Shown here: piece after piece, positions 26,011 to 38,991 of the stretch
Layout of the letters: the number at the start of each line of letters is the position of its first letter
Position numbering within the stretch: position 1 is the first letter of the stretch
Source of the DNA: Pipra filicauda
Lineage: Eukaryota > Chordata > Aves > Passeriformes > Pipridae
NCBI RefSeq assembly: GCF_003945595.2
Contig: NW_024104765.1
Location: 1-64,000, forward strand
Direction of reading: 5' to 3'
DNA: 64,000 bases
Made by a program: the position numbers and the translations under genes
Notes under the pieces: generated by a model
What the model saw: the letters and a program-made list of their open reading frames with translations, nothing else
What the model was told of the DNA's origin: nothing
Database searches by the model: none

Positions 26011-26781
26011 CCATCTCATGTTGATGGTCTCTTTGGCATAAACACAACAATAAACTTGTGAGAGACTAGAAATCCTCTCTGAAGTGGTATGTTCCCCACT
26101 GGAAAAGCAGGAGAGGAGTGACTGAAAGAGATGTTCTCCCAGTGGTAAATTATGTTCTGAGAAGGACTTGCGCTTCAGGAAGAGGAGGGAAGAGCCGAGA
26201 GTTACTCTGGCAGCTCAGGCACTTTTCAGCACAGTAGGGAGCTTGGATTAGGTAACCACAGCTCAGTGGGGGAATGAATTTTGGTAGTGCCTCACTGGCA
26301 AAGGTCTAAACATCTGAATTACTCTGTAGATGAGGCACTACTGCTTTTTCTTCTGGGTACTTGTTTCACTGCCCACTTCTTTTTCTCAGTTAGAACAGGT
26401 TGATGAATTTACAAAGATACTGTTGTGTCCAAAATATTTTTTTAGTGTCTGACTCAGCAGAAAAAAGCAATATTACCTTGTTCTACCATACCAACTTTTT
26501 AGGGGCCAGAGGAGACCACATGTTGTTTTGCAGTGATTATGTCTTCTGTTTCCATACAGGAATTTTGAAGATTCTCCGTATTGTCTCACAGTGTCTCTAG
26601 GGGACCACCTTGACTCCCTAACAAGGAATGTGTGACAAAGGAGAGTTGGGAACTGCGAATATTTTCATCTCTGCAGCCTTCTGCTGCATGCTACCCTCTG
26701 TCATGGGATATGACTTTCCCCCTGCCATTATTAAGGTGTAAGATAGGAAGAGAATGACAGTAGCTACTTTCCTTCCATTCC

Positions 26782-26801
26782 CATCAGATTTGCATCTGAT
26801 G
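26782..26801. repeat. Palindrome containing ATTTGCAT octamer
   Basis: Seven-base arms CATCAGA and TCTGATG flank TTTGCA, so the inverse of the POU-factor octamer (ATGCAAAT) sits at 26788-26795 in the centre. It could be a binding site or chance. Confidence 0.5.
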
Positions 26802-29800
26802 TATTCCCGGGTTTTTATAGTACCAGAGAGCAGGAACTATGCCAGAACTCTGGGCAGCATAAGAAGAAATGGGAAATATTCTGTGTTTTCCTGAATTTTC
26901 AGACACTTCAGGACATGTGTTTTAATTGAAGGTAAATTGTAAAAGTGTAACTCGGTCACATAAAAAAGAATTATAATTAGCTTTAATTTTCCTCTTAAAT
27001 TTGGTTAAATTTTGGTTAGTTCTGGCATATATTTTGCCTTTTGTTCTATTTCATATATATAATTAGGGATTTGATACAAAGGAAAATATTGGGGTGACTA
27101 GAAAGAGACCCTGAAAAATTCTGTTGCAACTTGTTCTCCCTTCACATGCAAAGAATGAAAATTTTCTTTGATGGATAGTTTTAGCAGAGCATGGACACTT
27201 ATTGTTTTCTACATTTAACTGACTTCCACATCTTCACCAACTCTGAATAATTTAATGGTCCTAACCTTTTGTTCCTTTCCATTTTCATTCATTTTCTCAT
27301 TCTTTCCTTGCTCTTTTATTCCTCAGGGATAAAATTATATTTTTTGCAATTTTCAGGGAGAATTCTCTTCCAATCAATATAAAGGATGCATGTACCGTCT
27401 CCTACATGTAGTTAGGAGTCAGCTGTTAAGTTCACCCAAGTGCCTACTGGTAGCCTTGGTACAACCGTTATTCTGTCTGCATCACCCCCTGCTTTATTTT
27501 CTCCAAAGTAACTTGATCCAGTAGGAAGTAAAGTGTTATATATAGAATAGAAGTTTCTTGTTGCACTGGTTAATTTTCCCATGTTAGTGTATAGTATTCT
27601 GTGACCTTGTCAATAATTTCTCATGCATTCTCTTGATTCTGGTATTCCCTTCTCCTCAAAGCTTTATTTTGCCTTTTTCCTGAAAAATTTGTTTGTACAT
27701 CTCTTTTGTCTTTCTGCTCTTAGGATTCTTCATGCTTAAGGAAAGCAAGTAGGATCAGTTTCACTGTCTATTTCTCATTTGATCTGTGAGTGGTTTCAGA
27801 TTAACTTAGATTTTAATCCATTTTTTCCATTCAAAAAGTGGGAGTTTTAAGAAGTAGAGTAGTAGCTATCTGGGAAAAAGTTGGGATGTTGACATATTAC
27901 TTTGATGAAGTCTAGAAGAGATTGTACAAACTTAATAAAATTAGGAAAATGTCTCTGTAATAGAAATTAGGGTTGATACTATGCACAAAAGGATATCTGA
28001 AGTTATGGCAGTGGCAATCTCTTTTTTTTTTCTTTTTCAGGGTGCAGAAAGTTTTAAAATTGTTTAGAAAAAGCAAATAGTGAACTTTCTCACAAATTAT
28101 GCTATTAAGCTATTAAGCTCATGCAGATATTGACTTAGAGACTGTGATATGAAATTGAAATCTATTTGAAGTGTGGTTTAGTGCATATAGCAACGTGATA
28201 CTTTTGAACAGAAAATGATCTGATACTGTTCTTTGTCTTGTCAATGTAGTTTAATACTTCCTAGAAAAGGTTTCTCTATTTTTATTGGGGTGAGCCTAGT
28301 GATAAACTTTCCCATTTATGAAAGCATAGGAAAGTTTCTTAGACAGAGAGAAGTGTTTTAACTTTGTTGTACTCAATACATGTGACAACTTGTAGAAATT
28401 AAGAAGTTGGACCAGTAAATTAATCACGTTTTCAGAAGAAACAAATAACTAATGCAGAGTTTGGTCAAAAGATTGCTTTTTACAGGATCTTTATGGTAAT
28501 AAAACCTTTTAAAGTTGGAAAAAATGAACTGAAAGTGTTATGAAGCCATCAATTGCATCTGAAAAAGACCCTAGAAAAGCAAATGGTTGGAAAGAAATGA
28601 GATGATAGGTGAGTTATCTAAATGATCTCTGAATGAATTTTAAACGAGACCTAGGACTTCTAGCTTGGAATTAGAGTGAAGGATCTGACCTGTGTGTCTG
28701 TTTGCATGTAATAAATTAGAAGAAGCTTATGCTGGGGAATCATGGTTATTTATTGCCATGAGACTGTGTGATTTTTTTAGAATTGAAAGTGTTTAAACTC
28801 AGGGTACCAAACTTGACACACACCAGTGATCACCAGAAGCCCAGTGTGCAGTATTTTGAGTGTAATATGTATAAGGAGAGTTGATGTTGCCCAAGGATAT
28901 ATGAAGCATATACCAAAGGAGAAAGAGAACATTCGATTTTTGTGTAGAGGAACCTACAAGGTAAACTAGACATGACACAGCTGGTAGTGTAACACAGAGG
29001 TAACACTTACCTATGGCAAGATTTGTGGTATAACATGAGAAAGCTTTTTTTGTGGCTTTTTTCAAAGTCTAGATCAAATAGATACTCTAGTTTCTAGATG
29101 ACCTAAAATTCTAGCAGGAATCAGCTTTAAAATGAAATTAAATCACTTTAGGAAAGGGATTCCTTGAATATGTTTAAACTTCTAGAATTGAAAGAAGGTA
29201 CACAAACTCTTTGCTTCTTCTGCTGCAACTGGGAGAAAAAGACTGGTTTGAGAAGCCAGTAAGACCTGAATATGACAAGACACAAAGTGAATATAGAAAA
29301 CTAGAAATATATTGAAACTTACTAGCCAAAAATAATTTCTCTCCCGGTACCTAAAAGGTACCTGATGACATTTTCTGAAGTTGGAAGATCTATGATGACA
29401 TAGTGTAGTCACAGAACTCCACATCTGAATTGTCTTGGGACTTGCTTGATAAGGTTTGTTTGGAGCTCTTTGTTTTATGAAAAAAGTTTCAGAAAGTCAG
29501 GTAGAATGAAGTTTGAGACTAAGTAAAACCTGTTGCAGAGTTAGTCCACCTTCCCAGCAGAATTTATCTGAAAGTGAGTTCATCAGCTGGAAAAAGCAAC
29601 ATTGAGGAACAAGGAGCTTAGCTATTGAGTGTCAGATAGGTAAGACTCAGGATTTGTGCCTAATATTTATTGCTATTTGATGTCCGTAATAAGAAAGTGA
29701 ATAGTTCAGAGGAGGTTTAATAAGGAACAGCAATAGGTTTAGTAAGGAGTAGCAAGACAGATTGTATTGATATAGCGACACACCTGACCAATTTTTACAT

Positions 29801-31673
29801 TTTCCCCACTTCCAACCTGTTCCTCCTTCGATTGAAGTGAAATAGCCAGTCCAGGTACTAAAAGGAAAAAAATGGAGACTGAAAAGGAGGCAGGAGCATG
29901 GTATAAAGATACATTGATGCTTACAAGGAGGACTGTTTTCTAAGTCTCATTGGAGAACACAATTCTTTGAAGTCTACCCTTCTGTTCCTTTGGTCTATCT
30001 CATTCTCACTTTGAAGACCAGAACTCAGAAATTTGTAATGTTCTTAGGCTTTGTGTTTGTTTCTTTTTTTAAATTTGTTTTGTTTGTTTGTTTTCATTTT
30101 TTACTAGCAAATAACTTTACTTTAGAAAGAGTCAAAGTATCAAAATAGTGTGGTTTTAATTTGTTTTTACTAATGCAGCTTGAATTCAGTGTGTTTATAA
30201 ACTGTTTCATCTAGTGCAAAGTGTTTTTATGCAAAAAGGCATAAAAAATCATTGATTCTACGATGGAAGGCAATCTTTTTAAAGCCCTTTTCATCCAAAA
30301 GGTTTGGATTCCTCTTGACTGGAGGATCCAGCCATGATGGATATGGTAAAGGTTAGGAAAACATATGTGAATCTGGAAGTGCTAGTGGGATTTATTCTTG
30401 CTAATATAAAGACAAAGATACTTCTACACTTGCAGCTGCACTATGTATTTCTTCTGAAAATGATTGAATTATTTGAGCATTAATATCCTTAAAATTTTTC
30501 TCATTCTATTGCAGTAATTGTGGGTGCAAGTTATAAGCAAGAAGCAATATTAATCGTAGCTTTATATAACAAGAAGACACGACTAGAACTCAGAACTCCT
30601 GAATTCCTTTGCTTCATAGATTTATTAAACTGCCGTACAGAAATTTGCATCTTATTGACTCTTCTGGGCTAACAGTTTAAACCATGAACTGTCATTATGG
30701 GAGATGCAGTCAGAGGGACCCAGGAAAAAGTAATAATTTTTTTTGTTTGTTTTTGAAATAGTTGTCTAAATATATACATGATAAGTATTTTAGAAAAGTG
30801 TAAGCATCAGGACTACTGCCCCTTTCTGGGTTTTCTTTTGCTTAATGGTTATATAGAGAAATGGCTAATGAAAATGTGGCAGTTTATTTAGTGTAATAGT
30901 ATTTTTGCTCTACTGACATCTGAAGCTACATGATGAAAAACAAAGATTCAAAGAAACTTTGGCAAAATGAGTATGTTAAAATCTGTTAGATACAGAAAGA
31001 ACAAAGCTCTTTCAAAACCACATGCTATAAATTGGTATATCCTTCCACCGGAGAACTTACATTTGTCACTGCATAACTGATTTAAAAATATGGGAATAGT
31101 AGTAGTGACTTAATATTTCCTTTGTAGGTAAAGAGGATTTAAAACATTTTTATACTAGTAGTATATTGACTGTAGTGTAGTTAAACAAGCATCCTGCTTG
31201 CTTTAAATAAAAAATTCAATTCCTTTGTGCAGTATAGCAATAGAATAGACATCCAAAGTCCAACTGTAAAGAAAGAAACTACTATAAAATGCATGGCAAA
31301 TAACGGGATCTTATTAGTCAGAAAAAGTTATGGAGAAGTATAAAATTATGAAAAATTGAAAAGCTTGAAAAGCTACCTAAAAAACACTATAAAGATTTCA
31401 ACACTCCAAAAGCCTGTTTCCTGTCTGGAAAATTTACAAATCTTATTTGTTATGTCAAAAAGGGCTTTCAATACTTTTACAAGTGTAGTCCTGACAATGA
31501 CCTCCTTGAAATTTCCTGGGTATGAAACTCTACCATAATTAATTCTGCTCCTGCAACAGTTCTGAAGCAGGAGCTGGCCTAGAGAATAATATAATTGATT
31601 GCTTTTAAAACACCAAGAATCCTTGTTATGAGCACTGGCTTGCTGTCAATAGTCGAAACTGTACTTGCATGAG

Positions 31674-31716
31674 AATTTCTAACCTAGTATATATATATAT
31701 ATATAATTTCTAACCT
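31674..31716. repeat. (TA)n run flanked by perfect 12-bp direct repeats
   Basis: AATTTCTAACCT occurs at 31674-31685 and again at 31705-31716 on either side of about 19 bp of TA-rich repeat. This may be a duplication formed during repair, or repeat expansion inside a tandem duplicate. Confidence 0.85.
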
Positions 31717-32210
31717 CCATCAATTTACTAGGCTGATGATCTGGAAGGGTAAGATTTCTTTATCTGTACAGAGCAGGCTTATATCCTTTGAAAGATATTT
31801 CGGGTATTTGTGCATGCGTGGAAGAGGTAAGACAAATTAAATATTTGGACTACTCTAAAAACTGCTTTCACTCTGTCACCTGCTTCAGCAGTTGGACATA
31901 GAATGTTTTTATTTGTCAGTTTTTTTGAGTTGGGCCAAGTGTTACCTCCTCTTCGAAGAGAAAGTTGATGCTGGTAGAAGAGTCCAAAAAAGCCAGCATA
32001 AAATTAAGTGTTTGCAGACATAGGCCAAGAACAGCAAAGGAAGGAGTGAGGCTGCACCTAATGAGGACAACTTTTATTTCTCTGGTATGGATTTTCAGCA
32101 AACTCCAGAACACCTTAAGGCAGTAGTGGCCTGAGCTGAGAAACCTGAAGGAAAAAGCTGTGTAAAATGTCTATTTAGTGCCAGGAAGCTTTCAGAAGTT
32201 TTGAATCTTT

Positions 32211-32273
32211 GGCCCAGATCTCCACCTGGTGTTAATTCCACTGAAATCAAAGGAGTTATGCAAGGATCTGGGA
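32211..32273. repeat. Probable ancient amniote palindromic repeat
   Basis: GGCCCAGATCTCCACCTGGTG at one end and AAGGATCTGGGA at the other, with TCCACTGAAATCAAAGGAG between, match the layout of an old amniote repeat. That repeat reads roughly 'agatcctcagctggtgtaaat ... ccattgacttcaatgg ... ggatctgg'. It is highly diverged; the name is left open. Confidence 0.45.
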
Positions 32274-34709
32274 TTGCATGTGAGAAAGGTTTATAATTGT
32301 ATTTTTGAAAATGAGCATGTCTAGACAAATAGATAACTATAAGCAGCTAGTTATTGTATTGTACTGTAGTGTTTAGTGTCACTCAATGCTGTCAGGGTAA
32401 CTGCTTAAGTACCTCTGAATTCCCTCTAATCTTTACCTTATGCTCAGCTGGATGGAGATAAACCTTCCATTATTGCATATGTGTCAATCCTTGGAGGCAT
32501 ACAAGAGAAGAAACTGCTACCTAAAGCCCCTGTGAGTGTATCAGTAGTTTCACTGTATATTAGAGCTATGCTAGGTCTTTTCAAGTCGCTGTTAATTTAT
32601 CCAAGGGAATATGTGGAAATTAATGCATGAAACTGATGACTAACATAAACAAAAAATATGCAACTGAACTTTCCCAAATTTGTGTTATTTGCTATATATT
32701 TTAAAGTTTTTGTTGTATCTTTTCTCTCCTGTTGGCTTTTTCTTACCATACATAGCAAAGAGAACACACCCTGTTACCTTTATAAGAAGAATTTTTGTTG
32801 GTATTATTATACTCTACAAACAACTTAGGTGGTGGGTTATTTCTATTGTGGTCCCATCCCTCTGCCCCTCCCTTGCAGCTACTTAATTAAATAAATTGCA
32901 TTTTCTGCACTAGTGACATTACATTTTGACTAATCCATTCTGTGGATGCCTTCTGGCACTTGTTTTGAATCTTGACTTCGTCTTGTCTTTTACTGGGTCT
33001 TTTTGTATGGTCTTTCACTTTTTCAACACTGTGTGTAATACATTCAAATGTATTCTAGATTAATACTATACAAGTTAAAATGTTTATATACAGGAAAACT
33101 TTACCATCTGGTGTAGGCGAAATTTGTTTACTAAGAATGTCATAGTTAAATTCTGCCAATGTGTTCTTGTAAGTTATTTTGATTTTTGACAGTAAGAAAG
33201 CTATAAATAGGAGTACTATCATTAAATTTTTGTAAAGACATGTTTTCTCCAGGCTAGATTGCTATCAGAAAGGAAATCATCCAGGGTGATTCTCAACCTT
33301 AATCATTCCATTAACTTATTGTTAATAGATGACTGGTATCTCCATTCTTCTCATCTTGTATCACACAGAAACAATGAGACAAGGCCTGTGCTACAGCCAG
33401 AAAATGGGAAGTTCGACTAAACTGAAAATTGACCTAACTGCTTGACAGTTTGATAAAGTTGGGAAATAAAAAAATGGGATTTAAATTCCCAAGCCTGATG
33501 CAGTATTGAAATATTTTTCTGCATTAGGCATCTCTAGTGTTTGTGGTGAAATGATGTGTTACTACTGCTGAGCAAACAAGCACTCACTGTACTTGTTTTA
33601 TCTACACTTCTAAACTTTTGCAGAGTAAGTGATTCAAGTGTCAGTCGGAGATGTATAGGTGCTGCTTCTGACAGCTGAGAATAGCAGAAACTCCTATAAC
33701 ATTTATTTATGTATGTAGAAACCAGAAGTTATGTGGTCCTTCAAGGAAGCAGAGGCTGGGACGGGTACATCGATTTCCTAGGGGCTGCCAGATAAACAGA
33801 CTGACTTCACTGAAAATATGTATTGAAGAAGCATACCTGGCAGTGATTCTCGTGATCATGTCAGGGCTGCATTGTGGAGGTGGTGGAAAGACAGGTGCTG
33901 TGTGAGCAGCAGAGCATGTTCCTGAAGGACCTGTGTTGCTTGCTATTGCAGAAGTTTTAAGCAGCTCTGTAAGCAGCAGACAACTTTTTATACTCTACAA
34001 CAATAGTATTTTTGTTGTTGCACCTTGGAATGCCAGTTCACAAGGGTCAGAATGCAGATAATCAGTCTAGGCTGTCATTCTTTGAACAGAAAATAGTCAG
34101 GCTTTAATTTTTAGGACATAAACACTGGAGACTTTCACCTTTGGCACTGTGGAGCCAAAGGGGAAACATTTCAACTACATGTGTAACTATATTGCTAGCT
34201 CTTCTATCTGCTGATGTCTCTCATTCTTAGCACCGCAGTTTGATAAAAGCTCAAATTTTGTAACAGCCACGGGAATTGAAGAAAAGTGCAACGAACTCTG
34301 TGTACAGTTTAAAAGAACAAGAACAGAACATATTTATAATATGAACTGTCAGAAAAATATCAGTCCATATTTATATGTTTTGTTCTTTTTTGGATTTTGT
34401 GTAAACTAAGAACCATATTAATAAAAAAATGATCCTAAAAATTAAGTGGGAAAGTAATGGAGATCTTTGAGATTAGAAAGATCCCTCTCTTCTATATAAT
34501 CATGCATAATTATTTATTTGGTCATCTTCAGTAAGAACTGTTTTTTAGACCTTTAGAATAGTGTCATTATTGTTTCACTGGGCAGGGTAAAAGATGTCTT
34601 GCAAATAATTTGCAGGTGAATTAATATCTGGCTACAGATCATTTATCTTCTTGTGCTAAAAACATACAGTGCTCCCACCAAGACTGAACTTAGCTATATT
34701 AGAAGATAA

Positions 34710-34723
34710 TTTTCTGAAGGTCA
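34710..34723. repeat. Target-site duplication of RTE copy 2 (3' side of element)
   Basis: TTTTCTGAAGGTCA, 14 bp, is identical to 36852-36865. The bases just outside and inside differ, so the duplication is exactly 14 bp. Confidence 0.95.
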
Positions 34724-36851
34724 TCATGGCTGGGCTTCACGACCGAAGATTTCGGAAGGCTCTACCCACATTTGTTACAGGCACGCTGGTGGCTTATGAG
34801 GCCAAGACGAGACAGACATATCCGATTGCAAAAGGCACAGCAGAAAGACTCCTTAGATGGTATATTCTGGAAGACACGGTTCTTTCTGCGTTGCCTTTTC
34901 TCCTCAAGAGTGATCCTGCGTGTGTTCTCAAAGGAGACAGCTGCGTTACAGATGGTGTGTCTCCAGGCCTCCCGACTGGAGGCCAGAGTAGACCAGTGAT
35001 GATGATCAATATGGCCAAGGCTGAGATGTTGTTTCAGGGAGTCCTTGTATCTTTTCTTCGGGGCTCCTCTCTTGCGGCAGCCGGTGGCAAGTTCACCATA
35101 AAGCAAGATCTTAGGGAGGCGATGGTCCTTCATCCTGGAGACGTGCCCTGCCCATCGCAGCTGTGTTCTCATCAACATGGCCTCTATACCTGTGACTGCT
35201 GCTCGTTCTAGAACAGATGTATTGGTCAAAATCTGACCAGTGGATGTTTAGGATTGTACGGAGGCAGCCTTGATGGAAGTGTTCTAGGAGCCGCAGGTGG
35301 TGGCGGTAGATGACCCATGATTCAGATCCGTATAAAAGAGTAGACAGCACTATGGCTCTGTAAATGCTGATCTTTGTACTTTTCTTCAAGTGTTTATTAA
35401 GCCATACTCTTTTGTGGAGTTTTCCAAAAGCACTATATGCCTTTGCTAACCTGTTGTCTATCTCTCCATCAATCTTACCATCCGAGGAGATGAGGCTGCC
35501 TAGGTAATTAAACTGTTGGACTGATTTGAGCTCTGATTCACCAATGGTGACATGGGGATGATGGGGGACTTCCTGAGGTGTGGGTTGATGGAGGACCTCT
35601 GTCTTCTTTAAGCTGACTACCAGCCCAAAGAGCTCGGCAGCGTCTGCAAAGCAGGATGTTAAACGCTGCAGAGCTGCTTCTGTGTGGGCAACAAGGACAG
35701 CGTCATCAGCATAAAGCAGCTCCCGGACAAGATGGTTTAAGGTCTTGGTGTGGGCCTTCAGTCACCTTAGATTGAATAGACTTCCATCAGTGTGATATCG
35801 AATGTAGATACCGTCCTCATCCTCGAGGTCTGCCATGGTCCTTTGGAGCATCATGCTGAAAAAGACTGTGAATAGGGTAGGAGCGAGAACGCAGCCTTGT
35901 TTCACACCATTCTTAATTAAAAAGGGCTCAGAAAGTGTGCTGACTTATCTGACTTGGCCGTGCTGATCCTCATGGAGTGAAATGATCGTTTTAAGGAACT
36001 TGGGGGGACAACGTAAACATTCCAAAATCTGCCACAGACCTTTTCTGCTCACAGTATCGAAAGCCTTGGTGAGGTCGACAAAGGTTACATAGAGACCTTT
36101 GTTCTGTTCCCTACACTTCTCTTGCCGTTGTCAGAGAACAAACACCATATCTGTGGTACTTCTGTTGGCTCTGAAACCACACTGACTTTCAGGTAGGATT
36201 CCTTCTGCTATAGCGGGTATTAGTCTGTTCAAGAGTATTCTTGCCAGGATTTTGCCAGCAATGGAGAGCAGAGTAATACCACAGTAATTTGAACAGTCTG
36301 ATTTATATCCTTTCTTCTTATACAAAGTGATGATGACTGCATCACGAAGGTCTGATGGTAGTTCACCTAGTTCCCAACAGCGCACCACAAACTCGTGAAA
36401 TTTGGTGTGGAGTGCAAGGCCCCCATGTTTCCAGACTTCAGGTGGAATTCCATCAACCCCAGCTGCCTTGCGGATTTTCACCTGCTGTATGGCCTTGAGG
36501 GTTTCTCCTAAAGTGGGGGCAGTATCCAATTCGTACTTTACCGGTTGTTGTGTGATGGACTGAATTGCTGAGTCTTGGACTACACGGTTGGTACTGAAAA
36601 GAGTCTGAAAGTGTTCAGACCATCGATTCAGAATGGAGGTTTATCTGTTAGAAGCGTTTGACCATCAGTGCTGAGTACAGGGCTTTGGACTTGGTATGTA
36701 GGCCCGTATGCTGTTTTCAGGGCCTCATAGAAACCTTTGTGATCACCCGTATCTGCGCATAATTGAGTTTTTTCAGCTAGATCGATCCACCACTTGTTCT
36801 GGATGTGACGGAGTTTCTGTTGAAGCTTGCTGCATGCAAGACAAAAGGCTG
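34724..36851 (-). mobile_element. RTE-clade LINE, copy 2 (5'-truncated, complete 3' end)
   Basis: A 2128-bp insertion on the minus strand bounded exactly by a 14-bp target-site duplication. From its 5' end (36851) it holds the linker between endonuclease and RT, the RT core, the C-terminal region with CCHC finger, the stop codon (34762-34764), a very short 3' UTR of about 40 bp and a tail of ATGA type at 34724. The short 3' UTR and trinucleotide-like tail are typical of RTE elements. 5' truncation is the usual outcome of target-primed reverse transcription. It shares three nonsense codons and other diagnostic changes with copy 3 (see findings), and has a private 2-bp deletion near 35230. Confidence 0.93.
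34762..36851 (-). pseudogene. RTE polyprotein remnant: linker, reverse transcriptase, CCHC finger (dead)
   Basis: Segments in order on the minus strand are as follows. The linker peptide (36628-36851) includes KLQQKLRHIQNKWW. A frameshift follows near 36640. The RT N-terminal part (36131-36529) has GKILARILLNRL and LPESQCGFRANRSTTDM and ends in TGA. The catalytic region has QGCVLAPTLF and the ADD motif in LLYADDA-type context (about 35697-35730), interrupted by TAA (35945-35947) and TGA (35762-35764). The C-terminal part (34762-35389) includes TQLRWAGHVSRM and a C-x2-C-x12-H-x3-C zinc finger. The endonuclease is missing through truncation. NYCGI at the RT start replaces the NYRGI expected in the family. 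Confidence 0.9.
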
Positions 36852-36865
36852 TTTTCTGAAGGTCA
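36852..36865. repeat. Target-site duplication of RTE copy 2 (5' side of element)
   Basis: Identical 14-bp partner of 34710-34723. It marks the 5' truncation point of the minus-strand element. Confidence 0.95.
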
Positions 36866-38991
36866 GTATCATTATATGCACATTTACGTGCACATAAATA
36901 CATACTGTGACTGGAAGTTTTGGAATATTCAGCTGAGAATTAATCTTCCAGGTCTAGAACACCAAACTGAGGTAAACAATGAACACTTTTGATTGTTCCA
37001 ACTTGAGATTATACAAGTTAACCTTGTTATGATAGACCAAGGCACTATCTGACTATCTGAGGCATTGTATTATTATAAGTAAAAATCTGAAACAATGACA
37101 GTGGAGACTTTCTTATACCAAGAAAACTTGGTGTAAGACACTGCTTTCTGAGACATTACTAAAATGGCAAAAGTTTACATAACTTTCTCCAAAAGCAGGG
37201 TCATCCTAAAAGAAGCACCATCACTGGGTAAATTTAGAAAGGCAACACAGAACTGTCTAGAAGAGGTCTTTATAATAAACTATAGTCTCTATAAAAGGTT
37301 GCAAGTCTCAGCAAAAATACTGCAAAACTTCTGGCAATTTGGTTTTCCCTGACCCTTTCCCTCAACTAATATTTGCAAAGAATATACTCTGGAATTATTC
37401 TTGCTGTTCAGTTTTGCACCCTCTAGGGAACTAGCAGCGCTATTAAAAACAAAGGTAAAGGACTGGGTAGTCTTCTTATTGGGTAGAATTTAGCTAGATT
37501 TCATTAGAACAAAATGATCTATCCTGATGATGGCAGTACCATTAAAATATAAAGGTATATGTTTGTGAATATGGTCTTCCACAAGTATTTTCTCTCCTAA
37601 GCTGTTGCTTAGGCTGGAGTAGTTCTTTGGTGTATTCGTATACACTACAGAACTATCTTTGGGAATGAAATAACACAACCAATAGCAGTGTGGGTAGAGG
37701 TGTGGGGAAATGCTGGTGCTGAGGGCATTGATACCGTCCTGTTTTTCTTTGCTTACTCTTTGGAGTCTCTGGATGTTTTTTTTTCCAACAGCTGTTGTCT
37801 TATTTTGGTCCCTGCTACAAACTTGCAGCTCCTTCTTCCAGAATAACAGAAAGGTTTGTTTGCAGTGTTGAGTATGTCTTGCTTTCTGTTACTTACAAGG
37901 CTATCTGAAAAGTCTACCTTACAAGAACAAATCAGATGAATTATGATTTTCAGGTGTAGTGACAGCGTGGGCACTGGTGAAAGGACAGTTGGAATGGGTA
38001 GAGGAAGGAGAAAGGGCAGGGAGTGAAGGATAGGACAGCAATTGCAATGAAAGCTACACTGGCTGTGCTAATAATTGGCATTGACACAGAAAGGGGAACA
38101 CTGGCATCATGTAAATTTATGCTGGAAATGGATATAAAGGTTCCATAATTAAGATTAAACTCCTTGAATGGCCTGATAAAAATGTCTGGGCAATGGGTAA
38201 GTTCTAAAATAAAGCTCAGTAAGCCTATGAAAGAGATTAGGTGATAATGGGGGAGTGGAGTAGATGACCCAAGAGATTAATTCATTCCCATTGCCCCTCA
38301 CACTTTTTCCACAGGATAGTTTGACAGAAGATTTAGTGCATCGCTGTGTCTCATTTTACTTTTAAGAGTGAATGTCCTGTTCAGCCAATGGCACAGTAAA
38401 TTACCTTAAAAATACTCTTGGAAGGGAGAAGTGGTTTAGATGCCTTAAAATGTTCTCGCTATAGTGCAGATTAATCTGATATTGATTAATCACATGCTTT
38501 GCACTCCTTAGAAAGTTATCAGAGAGAAGGCAAGCATCGATAAATTGAAAGACCTATTTTCACCACTAATTTCCCATGTATATGGAGGAATTAGTTGTAT
38601 ATACAGGCCTCAGTAGGAAGGTCAGAGTTATAAAACAATAGAACATATATTTTTTTTCTTGTTGAGGCATCATTTTGAACAAGAATAAACTATTTCATGC
38701 CAGCAACTGAGAGAGCAGGATTCCTTTCATATAATGTTATTTAATTTCTATTGTGGGACAACACACTTGTAAAACATAGGAGTCTGCTCATGCAACTTTT
38801 CAAGGAGCAAACCTCCTTGTGTCTCAAGCTGTTTTGTCTACTTAGGAAAGATAGAAAAGCATGTTTAAACAGCCTGCAATTATATTGATACTTGCAATTG
38901 TCAGGAACAATGGGAAAACTTAGATAATTTTTTCTTTATTCCATGCATCTTGCAAAGGTTGCATAAGGCCACTGCCCCACCTTATTCCTTA
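36866..38991. other. Non-coding stretch, nothing recognised
   Basis: No gene or repeat family is recognised. Frames are short chance frames, some overlapping the adjacent RTE. Confidence 0.55.

Larger units (their letters stand above)
15697..34709. other. 19-kb stretch without a supportable gene
   Basis: No protein family, RNA gene or young repeat is recognised. Frames are short and unmotivated. Listed separately inside it are an (AAT)n run at 18302, possible ancient repeats at about 21185, 25880 and 32211, a palindrome around an octamer at 26782, and a (TA)n run with flanking direct repeats at 31674. The block at 18040-18240 has balanced, non-repetitive composition that could be a conserved non-coding element, but nothing in one genome can show that. 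Confidence 0.5.

Noticed and set aside
28021..28040. Very strong splice-acceptor-like T-run ending in CAG
   Set aside because: No open frame or donor follows; T-runs before CAG are common in AT-rich DNA.
28085..28120. Short local duplication CTATTAAG CTATTAAG and similar ones at 50630 and 51375
   Set aside because: These are two- or three-unit slippage events of 8-12 bp, too short to interpret.
34669..35211. 180-residue plus-strand frame
   Set aside because: It is the antisense shadow of the RTE C-terminal region in copy 2. The same shadow appears over copy 3 at 54986-55489.
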